From positions 22,690-86,689 of the forward strand of contig DASVTZ010000217.1 of NCBI GenBank assembly GCA_036387335.1: a DNA stretch of 64,000 nt. Reading direction: 5' to 3'. The stretch is from Longimicrobium sp. GTDB taxonomy: Bacteria; Gemmatimonadota; Gemmatimonadetes; Longimicrobiales; Longimicrobiaceae. The notes below the pieces were generated by a model. The model had not been told where the DNA came from. It did not search any database and saw nothing but the letters and a program-made list of their open reading frames with translations. The position numbers and the translations under genes were made by a program. Numbering within the stretch: the stretch's first letter is position 1; every line of letters begins with the position of its first letter. Positions 33,204 through 41,014 of the stretch are shown here, piece by piece.

Positions 33204-34775
33204 CTACCCGTCGTGCACCGGCAACCGCACCGTGAACGTGGTCCCCGCCCCGGGCTCGCTCTGCACTTCGATGTCGCCGCCCATCAGCTCCACCAAGCGG
33301 CGGGCGACGCTCAGCCCCAGGCCGGTGCCGCCGGCGCGGCGGACGAGGGGGTGCTCCACCTGCCAGAACGGCTCCCAGATGCGCTCCATGTGCTCCTGCG
33401 CGATCCCGATCCCCGTGTCGGTGATGGCGATGGCCAGCATCGAGTGCTCGCGGCGCGCCTCCACCCGCACCTCGCCGGACTCGGTGAACTTCACGGCGTT
33501 GGAGAAGAGCGTCTGGAGGAGGCGCCGCAGACGGGCCGGGTCGGTGAGCGCCATGCACAGCTCCTCCCCCTCCTCCACCCTCAGCGACAGCCCCTTGGCG
33601 CGCGCGGCGGGCTGCGCCTCGGCGGCGGCGTAGCGCAGGGCGGCGGAAACGTCCACGGGCTGCAGGTGGGGAGCGTCGGGGCCGCTCTCCAGGCGGGTGT
33701 ACGAGAGCAGCTCGTCGATCAGCTGCAGCAGCTGGCGCGATGCGGCCTGGATGCGCTCCACGTGGCGGCTCTGCACGTCGCTCATCGCCCCCGCGTCGCC
33801 GTCGTGCAGCAGGTCGGCGAAGCCGGTGATGGCGTTGAGCGGCGTCTTGAGCTCGTGCGATACGACGGCCAGGAAGTCGGTCTTCGCGCGCGACGCGGCC
33901 TCGGCCTCGGTGCGGGCGACGCGCTCGCGCAGCAGCAGGGCCTCGCGCTCGGCCTCGGCGCGCTTGCGCTCGGTGATGTCCTCGGCGATGCAGTAGACGC
34001 CGATCAGCTCGCCTTCCACGCGGATGGGGACGAAGGTGAGCCGCACCCGCACGCGCCGTCCCACGCGGTGGATCAGCGAAGTCTCGCCATACCCCGGCTC
34101 CCCCGCCGCGGCACGCGCGAAGAGGTCGTGCACCATGTCGCGGTCCTCACCCGACACCAGCGGCCAGAAGGAGAGCGCCACGAGGTCGTCCTCGGGGTAC
34201 CCGGCCAGCTCCGCGGCGGCGGGGTTGGCGGTGCGCAGGGTGCCGTCCAGGTCGAACGAGCAGATGGCGTTGGGGTTGTTCTCGAAGAGGGATCGGTAGC
34301 GCTGGCGGCTCTCCTCGTAGCGGCGGGCCACCTCGCGGCGCTCGGTGAGGTCGCGGGTGATCTGCCCGTAGCCCACCACCTGGTCGTCGGCGTCGCGGAT
34401 GGCGGTGATCACCACGCTGGCCCACAGCCGCGTCCCATCCTTGCGGACGCGCCACGCCACCCCCTCGCAACGCCCCTCGGTGCGGGCGGTGTGCAGGTCG
34501 CGCCCCGGAGATCCGCTTTCCTGGTCCTCGGGCGGGTAGAGCTCCGCCAGGTGGCGGCCGAGGATCTCGTCCTCGGCGTACCCCATCTGCCGCTCCGCCC
34601 CCTCCGTCCACGTGGCGACGCGGCCGTCCACGTCCACCACGAAGATGGCGTAGTCGGTCACGTTCTCCACGAGCAGGCGGTACAGCTCGTCCGTACCCCG
34701 GAGGGCGGATGCGGAGTCGGAGGGGCGCTGTCGTCGGGGCATCTGCTTGCGGTACGAGGATGCGGGTGTGCTCAC
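33204..34775 (-). CDS. PAS-PAS sensor histidine kinase
   Basis: A 523-residue cytoplasmic kinase. Two PAS domains lie at about 28-150 (LVENVTDYAIFVVDVDGRVA) and 155-275 (LFENNPNAICSFDLDGTLRT), each followed by its PAC segment. The H-box is FLAVVSHELKTPLNAITGF, the N-box LFSNAVKF, and G2 GTGLGLSVARRL. It has no transmembrane helix and no receiver. PAS domains of this type bind haem, flavin or small ligands, but no binding residue can be named. The gene diverges from the toxin-antitoxin island at 34904. No cognate response regulator is in the window. Confidence 0.93.
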   Translation of the reverse strand: MSTPASSYRKQMPRRQRPSDSASALRGTDELYRLLVENVTDYAIFVVDVDGRVATWTEGAERQMGYAEDEILGRHLAELYPPEDQESGSPGRDLHTARTEGRCEGVAWRVRKDGTRLWASVVITAIRDADDQVVGYGQITRDLTERREVARRYEESRQRYRSLFENNPNAICSFDLDGTLRTANPAAAELAGYPEDDLVALSFWPLVSGEDRDMVHDLFARAAAGEPGYGETSLIHRVGRRVRVRLTFVPIRVEGELIGVYCIAEDITERKRAEAEREALLLRERVARTEAEAASRAKTDFLAVVSHELKTPLNAITGFADLLHDGDAGAMSDVQSRHVERIQAASRQLLQLIDELLSYTRLESGPDAPHLQPVDVSAALRYAAAEAQPAARAKGLSLRVEEGEELCMALTDPARLRRLLQTLFSNAVKFTESGEVRVEARREHSMLAIAITDTGIGIAQEHMERIWEPFWQVEHPLVRRAGGTGLGLSVARRLVELMGGDIEVQSEPGAGTTFTVRLPVHDG

Positions 34776-34903
34776 CGCGCCGGGAAAGTGTACCGGGCAC
34801 GCGCACTGGGAGCAACGTCCGCGCCGCTAGGTTCCTGTTGCGCTGGGCCGGCATTTGCTGCACCCTTCCTCGGTACCGCACGCGCCCCACACCAGAGTGG
34901 CCG

Positions 34904-35161
34904 ATGCAGATCACGCTAGACGTCCCCGAGCAGTACTTCCTCGACAGCACGCCTGCGGAGCTGGGCAGACGCATCAAGCTGTACGCGGCTCTGCTCATGT
35001 TTCATGCTGGCGAGATGTCGGCCGGCGCCGCCGCCGAGTTCGCTGACGTAGACCGCCTCACGTTCGCCGCCGCGTGCCAGAGGCATGGCATTCCCCTCAT
35101 CGACTACCCGGCCGAAGATCTCCGGGACGAGCTGAGCTCCCTGCGACGACGCGTTTCCTGA
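34904..35161 (+). CDS. UPF0175-family antitoxin-like protein
   Basis: An 85-residue protein. Residues 18-60 (AELGRRIKLYAALLMFHAGE, MSAGAAAEFADVDRLTF) form the ribbon/helix motif of UPF0175, a family that is the usual upstream partner of DUF3368 PIN toxins. Its TGA overlaps the start of the PIN gene (TGATG), implying coupled translation and the normal antitoxin-first order. Expected role: bind and silence the PIN nuclease and repress the operon. Confidence 0.88.
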   Translation: MQITLDVPEQYFLDSTPAELGRRIKLYAALLMFHAGEMSAGAAAEFADVDRLTFAAACQRHGIPLIDYPAEDLRDELSSLRRRVS

Positions 35162-35636
35162 TGCTCATCGTAGCCGATACCTCGGCTCTCCTGGCGCTCG
35201 CCGCCTGCGAGTGCCTGGATCTGCTCGATGTACTGTTTCGCGAGGTACGGGTGCCGCCCGCCGTGTTCCGGGAGTGCACCGAAGCAGGGAAGCCCGGCGC
35301 GGACGTTCTAGGTAACTTCCTTATCGGACGGGTCGCCGAAGTCGACTTGGAGGCGTTCGTGATCGCGGCCGCAGGGCTCGGGCGCGGTGAGCTGGAAGCG
35401 ATGGCTCTCTACAAGCGGCTCGAGGCAGACCGTCTTCTGCTCGACGACGGCCGGGCGCGCAAGGTGGCCGCCTCAACGGAGTGCACGTCGTCGGCAGCGC
35501 GGGTGTCCTCATCCTGGCGAAGTCCGAAGGTCTGATTACGTCCGTTCAGCCACTGCTGTCGCAGATCCAAGCAGCGGGTATCTATCTCTCTCCGACGCTC
35601 GTGTCGGAGGTTTTGCACCTTGCGGATGAAGGCTAG
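35161..35636 (+). pseudogene. DUF3368 PIN-domain toxin gene with a single-base frameshift
   Basis: The first 106 residues match DUF3368: LIVADTSALLALA with the first catalytic Asp, GRGELEAMAL with the acidic pair, and LLLDDGRARKVA with the last Asp. At about 35474-35480 (TCAACGG) the frame is lost: the expected continuation SNGVHVVGSAGVLILAKSEG lies one frame over and runs to a TAG at 35634-35636, giving about 158 residues if one base is restored (TCAAACGG). As read, translation ends at 35535 with an unrelated tail. All four acidic PIN residues precede the break, but the C-terminal strands are lost. Either a genuine inactivation of the toxin or a sequencing error. Confidence 0.85.
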
Positions 35637-35725
35637 ACCCCCGAGCGCGGCTGGCGGTTTGCACGGATCACTCTTGCTGCAGAGCACGCATGGATACACA
35701 GCGGAAGCATGTTGAAGAGCCAGCG

Positions 35726-36028
35726 ATGAGCGACGCACGAATCGAAATTCCCACCGATCAGATCACGGCTTTCTGCCGGCGACATCGCATCCGGACGCTC
35801 CGGCTGTTCGGCTCCGTCCTGCGCGACGATTTTCGCGCCGACAGCGATGTGGATTTCCTGGTGGAGTTCGAGCCAGGCGCCGGGGTGGGCCTTCTCACGC
35901 TGGCCAAGATGGAGCTGGAACTGGGTGAGATCCTGGGTCACAAGGCGGATCTGCGCACCGCGGCCGAGCTGAGCCGCTACTTCCGGGACGATGTGGTCAA
36001 CGGCGCCGCCTTGCTTTATGCGGCCTGA
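35726..36028 (+). CDS. mntA: MntA-type minimal nucleotidyltransferase antitoxin
   Basis: A 100-residue protein with the nucleotidyltransferase signature GSVLRDDFRADSDVDF, the GSX10DXD form typical of MntA antitoxins, and a third Asp in HKADLRT. It is followed by, and overlaps by 11 bp, the HEPN gene. Known MntA enzymes AMPylate a Tyr of the HepT toxin and neutralise it. The ATG at 35726 fits the family start better than an upstream one at 35690. Confidence 0.9.
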   Translation: MSDARIEIPTDQITAFCRRHRIRTLRLFGSVLRDDFRADSDVDFLVEFEPGAGVGLLTLAKMELELGEILGHKADLRTAAELSRYFRDDVVNGAALLYAA

Positions 36029-36362
36029 AGACCGCGTTCGTCTCCTCCACATGCGTGATGCCGCGCGGGAGGCCATCGGCTTCGCCGCCGGGCGCACTCG
36101 CCGTGATCTGGAGACGGACCGGCAGCTCCTCCTCGCCGCGGTCAAGGACATAGAGATCGTCGGGGAGTCGGCGAGCCGTGTAAGTGTGGAACTCCGGAGC
36201 CATCACCCTGAGCTGCCGTGGACCGCAATCGTGGCGATGCGGAACCGCCTGGTGCACGCCTACTTCGACATCGACCTCGACATCGTATGGAGTACCCTTG
36301 AGTCAGACCTCCCGGCGCTGATTTCGGCGGTCGAGGCAATCCTCGAAGCTCCGGAACCATAG
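36018..36362 (+). CDS. hepT: HepT-type HEPN ribonuclease toxin
   Basis: A 114-residue all-helical HEPN protein. The active-site motif is RNRLVHAY at 75-82 (RX4HXY): Arg75 and His80 form the RNase centre and Tyr82 is the residue AMPylated by MntA in characterised systems. All key residues are intact, so this pair appears functional. It closes a 1.5-kb island with two different toxin-antitoxin types in tandem on the same strand. Confidence 0.9.
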   Translation: MRPEDRVRLLHMRDAAREAIGFAAGRTRRDLETDRQLLLAAVKDIEIVGESASRVSVELRSHHPELPWTAIVAMRNRLVHAYFDIDLDIVWSTLESDLPALISAVEAILEAPEP

Positions 36363-36378
36363 ACGGGCAACTCGCCCT

Positions 36379-37332
36379 ATGCGTTCTTCCCCTGCTTATC
36401 CCTCCTGCGCATTCATGCAACTATGCAGAAGTGCTGGACTCCGCGTCCGGTCATACCTGCCGGTAGTCGCCGCGCTGCTCGGCATCCTGGGGTTTGTCTT
36501 CGCGTATTCGGGCGCTGTGATGTCGGGCTCGTTCGCGAGTGCCGCCGCGGAGCCTGCGGCGACCGCTTACTGGCGGCGCATCGCGATCTGGTACGAGGTC
36601 GCCGCGGCTGCATTCCTGGTGGCGGCGGTGGCCGGGGCTGGCGTGCTCGTGCGACGGGCGCTCCGTAGGTCGGGAACGGTAGCGATGGCGGTGATGCTGG
36701 TCAGCGCGTGCGGGGCGCCGAGGCAGGAGAAGGCTGCGAAGGATGTGGCTGGCGAGAAGGCGGAAGTGGCGAGCCCCGCAACGACCAGTGCGCCATCGGC
36801 CGTTCCGGCGCCGGCGGTGAGCTCCGCGCCGCATGGAGCTCCGGCCAGCCGCGTGGATACGACGCTGTTCGGGACGGTGCGGGTGGTGCTGGAGGACACG
36901 ACGCTGGCGCTTTCGGATGGGCGGGCGCGGACGACGACGTCGCTGCTCGAGTACATCAACAGCTCGGGCGATTACAGGCACACGCTGCTCGATGTACAGC
37001 GGAGCGGCGAGGGATGGATCTACCTGCTGATCCGCACCACGGGGCTGTCACGTGCGGATGGGGGGAGCGGATACTGTGCGGCGGGGGAGGAGACGGACCT
37101 GGTGTGGGCCGCGGTGGACCCGGCGCTCCGCGTGGCCAGGGCGCAGTCGGCGCTGATCTCGTCGTGCCTGCGGACGCGGGACCCGCTCGACGACTCGGTC
37201 GAGCTTCGCGGCGAGCCGTGGTCGATCACGTCCTACATCCCCGGTGACAGCCTCAGGACCGTGTCGTTCGACCGCCGGCACCCCGAGCGCGGAATGCGGG
37301 TGACGACGGCGCCGGACACGGCCCGGCCGTAG
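36379..37332 (+). CDS. Hypothetical two-helix membrane protein with lipoprotein-like internal start
   Basis: A 317-residue protein. Two transmembrane helices (about 24-46 and 68-90) are followed by MAVMLVSACGAPRQEKAAKD at 102-121, which on its own would be a lipoprotein signal peptide with a lipobox. A Pro/Ala/Ser-rich linker (124-155) leads to a beta-rich domain (TVRVVLEDTTLALSDG to end) with a possible disulfide (Cys about 234, 263). Either one membrane-anchored protein, or a lipoprotein gene starting near 36682 merged in frame with a small membrane gene. No family recognised. Confidence 0.65.
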   Translation: MRSSPAYPSCAFMQLCRSAGLRVRSYLPVVAALLGILGFVFAYSGAVMSGSFASAAAEPAATAYWRRIAIWYEVAAAAFLVAAVAGAGVLVRRALRRSGTVAMAVMLVSACGAPRQEKAAKDVAGEKAEVASPATTSAPSAVPAPAVSSAPHGAPASRVDTTLFGTVRVVLEDTTLALSDGRARTTTSLLEYINSSGDYRHTLLDVQRSGEGWIYLLIRTTGLSRADGGSGYCAAGEETDLVWAAVDPALRVARAQSALISSCLRTRDPLDDSVELRGEPWSITSYIPGDSLRTVSFDRRHPERGMRVTTAPDTARP

Positions 37333-37341
37333 CGCGCGGGC

Positions 37342-38838
37342 TCAGCGCAGCTCGTCCAGCACCAGCCCTGCGCCGGTGCGGGTGAGGGTGCCGGTAAAGG
37401 GGCCCAGGTTGCGCCGCCGCCACCACGTACCCGTCTGGCGCCTGGCAGCTGGGTCGGTGAACCAGTACTGCCACAGGACGGTGCGCACCATCACCGGCGG
37501 CTTTCCGTGGAAGGGGTCGTCGCGAAAGAGGCGCAGGACGCTCGGACTGCCCTCGATGAGCCGCTCCTGCGCGAGCACCACCCACGTGGACTGCCGCCAC
37601 GGGCCCAGCGATGCGAACCACAGGTTCCAGTCGAAGCGGGGCTGGTACGGCGCATAAATGCCCGGCGCCTCGCGCGGGTCCTGCGGCTTGTAGCGGAACC
37701 GGTACGCCACCCATGTCCGCCCGTCGCGGCTCCCCTGGAACTCCACCTCGTAGCGAGCCTCCGTCATGGTGGCGAAGAGGCCGTACGCGTTCGCGACGCG
37801 AAAAGGCTGCAGCCGTGCGGGCGCACCGAGGGGCCCCAGCGGAAGAAAGGCCGCCACGCCGGCGTACAGCGCGAATCCGAGCACCACGCCCTCGATCCTC
37901 CTCTTCCACAGGGCGCGCAGGTCCGCGGGGCGGGGGATGGGGACGCGCCGCGGAAAGTGGGCGCGGGCGAACACCCCGTCATCCAGCAGCAGGATCCCGA
38001 GCACCAGCACCAGGTAGTTGAGGAAGGCGTAGTTCGCCGTCGCGATGATCCCCGCCTGCAGCGCGGTGACGATGGCGAAGCAGGCAAGGCGAAACGGGCG
38101 TGGAAGGAAGGCCGCCCACACGATGACGAGCTCCACCAGCAGCGTGATGGCGACGGTGGCGGCGTGGAACCCGTGCGGAAGGTGCTGCACGTACCAGCCG
38201 ATCCACGTGGGAAGCGGACCATTCTGGTAGTACTCGTCCATGGCGGTGAAGTCGCGCCAGTGAGGGTCGCCGCTGGCCAGCTTCACCACGCCCGACTCGA
38301 AGTAGATGCGAAACCACTCCCATAGCAGCATGAAGTGGCTGAGGCGCGACGGCGGGGTGGCGGCCCCCAGGCCGGGGCGGATTCCGCGCGGCGCGAAGAA
38401 GATGGAGACGAAGCCCGCCTCCAGCAGCATTCCGTCCGACTGGTACGCGGAGAAGTCCTGCAGGGCCGCCACGCAGGAGAGGAAGAGGAGGGTGCAGACC
38501 GCCACGCTCATGCGCGGCCACACGTTGGCGGCCAGCAGGAGCGACGCCACCATTCCCGCGCCCGCCAGCGCCGTGAGCGCCGCGTCGCCGGCGCCGAGCC
38601 AGAGGAGCGTCGGCGCGAACCAGAAGCGCTGCACGCCTCCCAGCACGCGCGCCACATTCTCCAGGTACTCCCCCGCCGGCAGGATGCCGCGCGGGCCGAT
38701 GAGGCCGTGGATCTGGAAAGCGAGGGAGTAGAACGCGGAGAAGAAGATCAATCCCAGCGCGCGCAGAAAGAGCCAGCGGGGCCACAGATGCCCGTGCGGG
38801 GGCACGGAGTTTTCGGATGCGGGGCGGACGATCGGCAT
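37342..38838 (-). CDS. Lipase maturation factor family protein
   Basis: A 498-residue polytopic protein, the bacterial counterpart of vertebrate LMF1. About eight to nine membrane helices cover residues 20-330. The C-terminal soluble part carries the family signature EVEFQGSRDGRTWVAYRFRY + KP and YAPYQPRFDWNLWFASLG, conserved from bacteria to LMF1. In animals LMF1 folds dimeric lipases in the ER; the bacterial role is untested. The ATG at 38838 is used; longer frames are antisense shadow of the DUF1990 gene. Confidence 0.92.
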   Translation of the reverse strand: MPIVRPASENSVPPHGHLWPRWLFLRALGLIFFSAFYSLAFQIHGLIGPRGILPAGEYLENVARVLGGVQRFWFAPTLLWLGAGDAALTALAGAGMVASLLLAANVWPRMSVAVCTLLFLSCVAALQDFSAYQSDGMLLEAGFVSIFFAPRGIRPGLGAATPPSRLSHFMLLWEWFRIYFESGVVKLASGDPHWRDFTAMDEYYQNGPLPTWIGWYVQHLPHGFHAATVAITLLVELVIVWAAFLPRPFRLACFAIVTALQAGIIATANYAFLNYLVLVLGILLLDDGVFARAHFPRRVPIPRPADLRALWKRRIEGVVLGFALYAGVAAFLPLGPLGAPARLQPFRVANAYGLFATMTEARYEVEFQGSRDGRTWVAYRFRYKPQDPREAPGIYAPYQPRFDWNLWFASLGPWRQSTWVVLAQERLIEGSPSVLRLFRDDPFHGKPPVMVRTVLWQYWFTDPAARRQTGTWWRRRNLGPFTGTLTRTGAGLVLDELR

Positions 38839-38940
38839 GCGGTGCGCGGCGGCAAACGGCGTGCACACCCGCCGGTCCCTCCTCCACACGCCCCGCGAAT
38901 GCGGCGGACGTGACCGCGTCCGCCCACGAGGTGCCCCCTC

Positions 38941-39528
38941 ATGTTCCTCATCCGCCGGCCTTCCACCGCTCTGATCGAACGTGCGCTGGATGAACAGCGC
39001 CCCCTTCCGCTGAGCTACCCTGATCCCGGAATGACGCGGTCCGCCACGGGGCCGGCCGGCTACCCGCGCAACCATCACCAGGCGCGGATCGGCTCCGGCG
39101 AGGAGACGTTCGTGCGCGGGGTCGCGGCGCTGCGGAGGTGGGCGATGTACGACCTGCCGTGGACGTACGTGCATCCCGCAGCGCCGCCCGTCGCGCCGGG
39201 GACCGTCTTCGCCACGATCGTGAGCCACCTGGGGTTCTGGTCGATCAACCCGTGCCGCATCGTCTACGTGGACGACACGGACACGCCCGCGATGCGCACC
39301 TTTGCCTTCGCCATCGGCACGCTGCCGCTGCACAGCGAGACCGGCGAGGAGCGCTTCCAGGTGCAGTGGGACCGCTCGACGGACGTGGTGCGCTTCGAGA
39401 TCCTGGCGTACGCACGCGCCTATCACTGGATGGCGCGGCTGGGCGGGCCCGTCGTCGGCATCCTCCAGCGCCGCTTCGGGCGGCAGGCGCTCGCGGCCGT
39501 GCAGGCGGCGCTGGACGATCCCACCTGA
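38941..39528 (+). CDS. DUF1990 family protein
   Basis: A 195-residue protein with the DUF1990 features LSYPDPGMTRSA near the N-terminus, GYPRNHHQARIGSGEETF, then PWTYVHPAAPPVAPGTVFAT, and VQWDRSTDVVRFEILAYARA toward the end. Beta-rich, no signal peptide. Function unknown; usually single genes in actinobacteria and relatives. It diverges from the lipase maturation factor gene. Confidence 0.9.
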   Translation: MFLIRRPSTALIERALDEQRPLPLSYPDPGMTRSATGPAGYPRNHHQARIGSGEETFVRGVAALRRWAMYDLPWTYVHPAAPPVAPGTVFATIVSHLGFWSINPCRIVYVDDTDTPAMRTFAFAIGTLPLHSETGEERFQVQWDRSTDVVRFEILAYARAYHWMARLGGPVVGILQRRFGRQALAAVQAALDDPT

Positions 39529-39599
39529 TAGAAGTAGTCCTCTGTCTTAGCTCCCTTCTTCGACGCGCCCATCATCATTGACGCGGGCGCGGCGCGGAC

Positions 39600-39666
39600 G
39601 TATATGTCCACAAGCGTTATATCAGCATACGATGTATCGTGAGTGGATGTACCCGCAGAAGGAGGT
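39600..39666 (+). promoter_or_regulatory. AT-rich leader with palindrome and strong Shine-Dalgarno
   Basis: ACGATGTATCGT (arms ACGAT/ATCGT) lies in an unusually AT-rich stretch, followed by AGAAGGAGGT at 39657-39666, a consensus ribosome binding site. That site selects the GTG at 39670 as the start of the next gene. Confidence 0.5.
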
Positions 39667-39669
39667 ATC

Positions 39670-40956
39670 GTGCCTGCACGAAACGGTTCTGGCCATCGAG
39701 CCATCCGCCTCACGATGCTTGTGGCTGCTTGCCTGGCAGGCGTCGCCGGGTGCGCGGGCGGCGATGACGGCTGCGATCGGTCGGTGGCGACTCCGCCCGG
39801 GTTTTGCGCACAGCTGTTCGCGGAGGACGTGGGGCCGGCGCGCCACCTGGCCGCGGCTCCGTGGGGCGACGTGTACGTGGCGCGCTGGCGGGAGGGGTCG
39901 CGCGCGGGTGGCGTGCTCGCATTGCGCGACACCAACGCGGACGGGCGCGCGGATCTGCGCGAGGCGTTCGGGCCCGAGGCGGGATCGGGGATCGCGATCG
40001 GGGGAGAGCACCTCTTTCTGGGCGCGTGGGGTCGGGTGTATCGGTGGAGGTTGCGCCGGGGCGAGTTCCCGCCGCGCGGGGAGCCCGAGGTCTTCGTCGA
40101 TGGCATCCCGGAGCTGGAGCACGGCGCGCGCAGCCTGGCGCTGGGGACGGACGGCGCGCTGTACGTGAACATCGGTGCGCCGTCGAACGCGTGCGAGCGC
40201 GACTTCCGCGGGCGCGACCTGCGCGGCGACCGGCCGTGCCGCGAGCTGGAGACGAGCGGCGGTATCTGGCGCTTTCCAGGCGCGCTCCTTCCCATCGCCA
40301 AGCCCGTCAGCCCTTCGCGCGCGAACCGCTTTGCGACGGGGCTCCGCCACTCGGTCGCGCTGGGGGTGGACGAGCGCGATGGGAGCATCTACGCCGCGCC
40401 GCACGGCATCGACCACCTGGACCGGTGGTGGCCGGAGGCGGGGTTCACGGCGGAGGACGCGGCGGCGAAGCCGGGCGAGACGCTCTTTCGCATCCGCGAG
40501 GGCGGGGACTACGGCTTCCCGTACTGCATGTACGATCCGGCGCTCGGACGCATGGTGCGCGCGCCCGCGTACGGCGGGACCGCGCGCGCGCCGATGCCCT
40601 GCGCATCAGGCGAGCGGCCCATCGCAGCCTTCGCGGCCCACGCGGCGCCGATGGCCATCGCGTTCTACCACGGCGCCCGCTTTCCCGCGCGGTATCGAGG
40701 CGGAATGTTCGTCGCGCTGCACGGCTCCATCTTCCGGCACCCGCTGGAGGCGACCGGCTACTCGGTCGAGTTCCTGCCCCGGAGCGCGGACGGGTTCGGC
40801 CGGCCCGAGACCTTTTTCCGCGGAACCGGCGGCGGGCGGCCGTGGAGCGGGCGCAGGCCGCGGCCAAGCGGGCTGGCCGTGGGTCCCGATGGCGCTCTCT
40901 ACGTGAGCGACGACTCCCGCGGCGTCGTCTGGCGAATCCGCTGGCGTGGCGAGTGA
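39670..40956 (+). CDS. Sorbosone-dehydrogenase-like PQQ beta-propeller lipoprotein
   Basis: A 428-residue protein from the GTG at 39670. A signal peptide ends in the lipobox VAGC. The six-bladed propeller of the GDH/sorbosone (GSDH) type follows, with ARHLAAAPWGDVYVAR, SLALGTDGALYVNIGAP, SGGIWRF, FATGLRHSVALGVDE (catalytic-face His in GLRHS), and the closing PSGLAVGPDGALYVSDD. Family members oxidise sugars or act as quinoprotein-like sensors; PQQ use is likely but not shown. The last base of the gene lies 22 bp before a hairpin that covers the RBS of the next gene. Confidence 0.88.
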   Translation: MPARNGSGHRAIRLTMLVAACLAGVAGCAGGDDGCDRSVATPPGFCAQLFAEDVGPARHLAAAPWGDVYVARWREGSRAGGVLALRDTNADGRADLREAFGPEAGSGIAIGGEHLFLGAWGRVYRWRLRRGEFPPRGEPEVFVDGIPELEHGARSLALGTDGALYVNIGAPSNACERDFRGRDLRGDRPCRELETSGGIWRFPGALLPIAKPVSPSRANRFATGLRHSVALGVDERDGSIYAAPHGIDHLDRWWPEAGFTAEDAAAKPGETLFRIREGGDYGFPYCMYDPALGRMVRAPAYGGTARAPMPCASGERPIAAFAAHAAPMAIAFYHGARFPARYRGGMFVALHGSIFRHPLEATGYSVEFLPRSADGFGRPETFFRGTGGGRPWSGRRPRPSGLAVGPDGALYVSDDSRGVVWRIRWRGE

Positions 40957-40978
40957 ATCGGGAGCGGAACTTGCCCAT

Positions 40979-41010
40979 CCTCCCCGTGGTCCAGGCAAAC
41001 CACGGGGAGG
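40979..41010 (+). promoter_or_regulatory. Hairpin sequestering the ribosome binding site of the M48 gene
   Basis: CCTCCCCGTGGT (40979-40990) is perfectly complementary to ACCACGGGGAGG (40999-41010) with an 8-base loop. The 3' arm contains the only Shine-Dalgarno (GGGGAGGG) for the ATG at 41015. No T tract follows, so it is not a simple terminator; it may gate translation of the M48 gene. Confidence 0.7.
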
Positions 41011-41014
41011 GACG

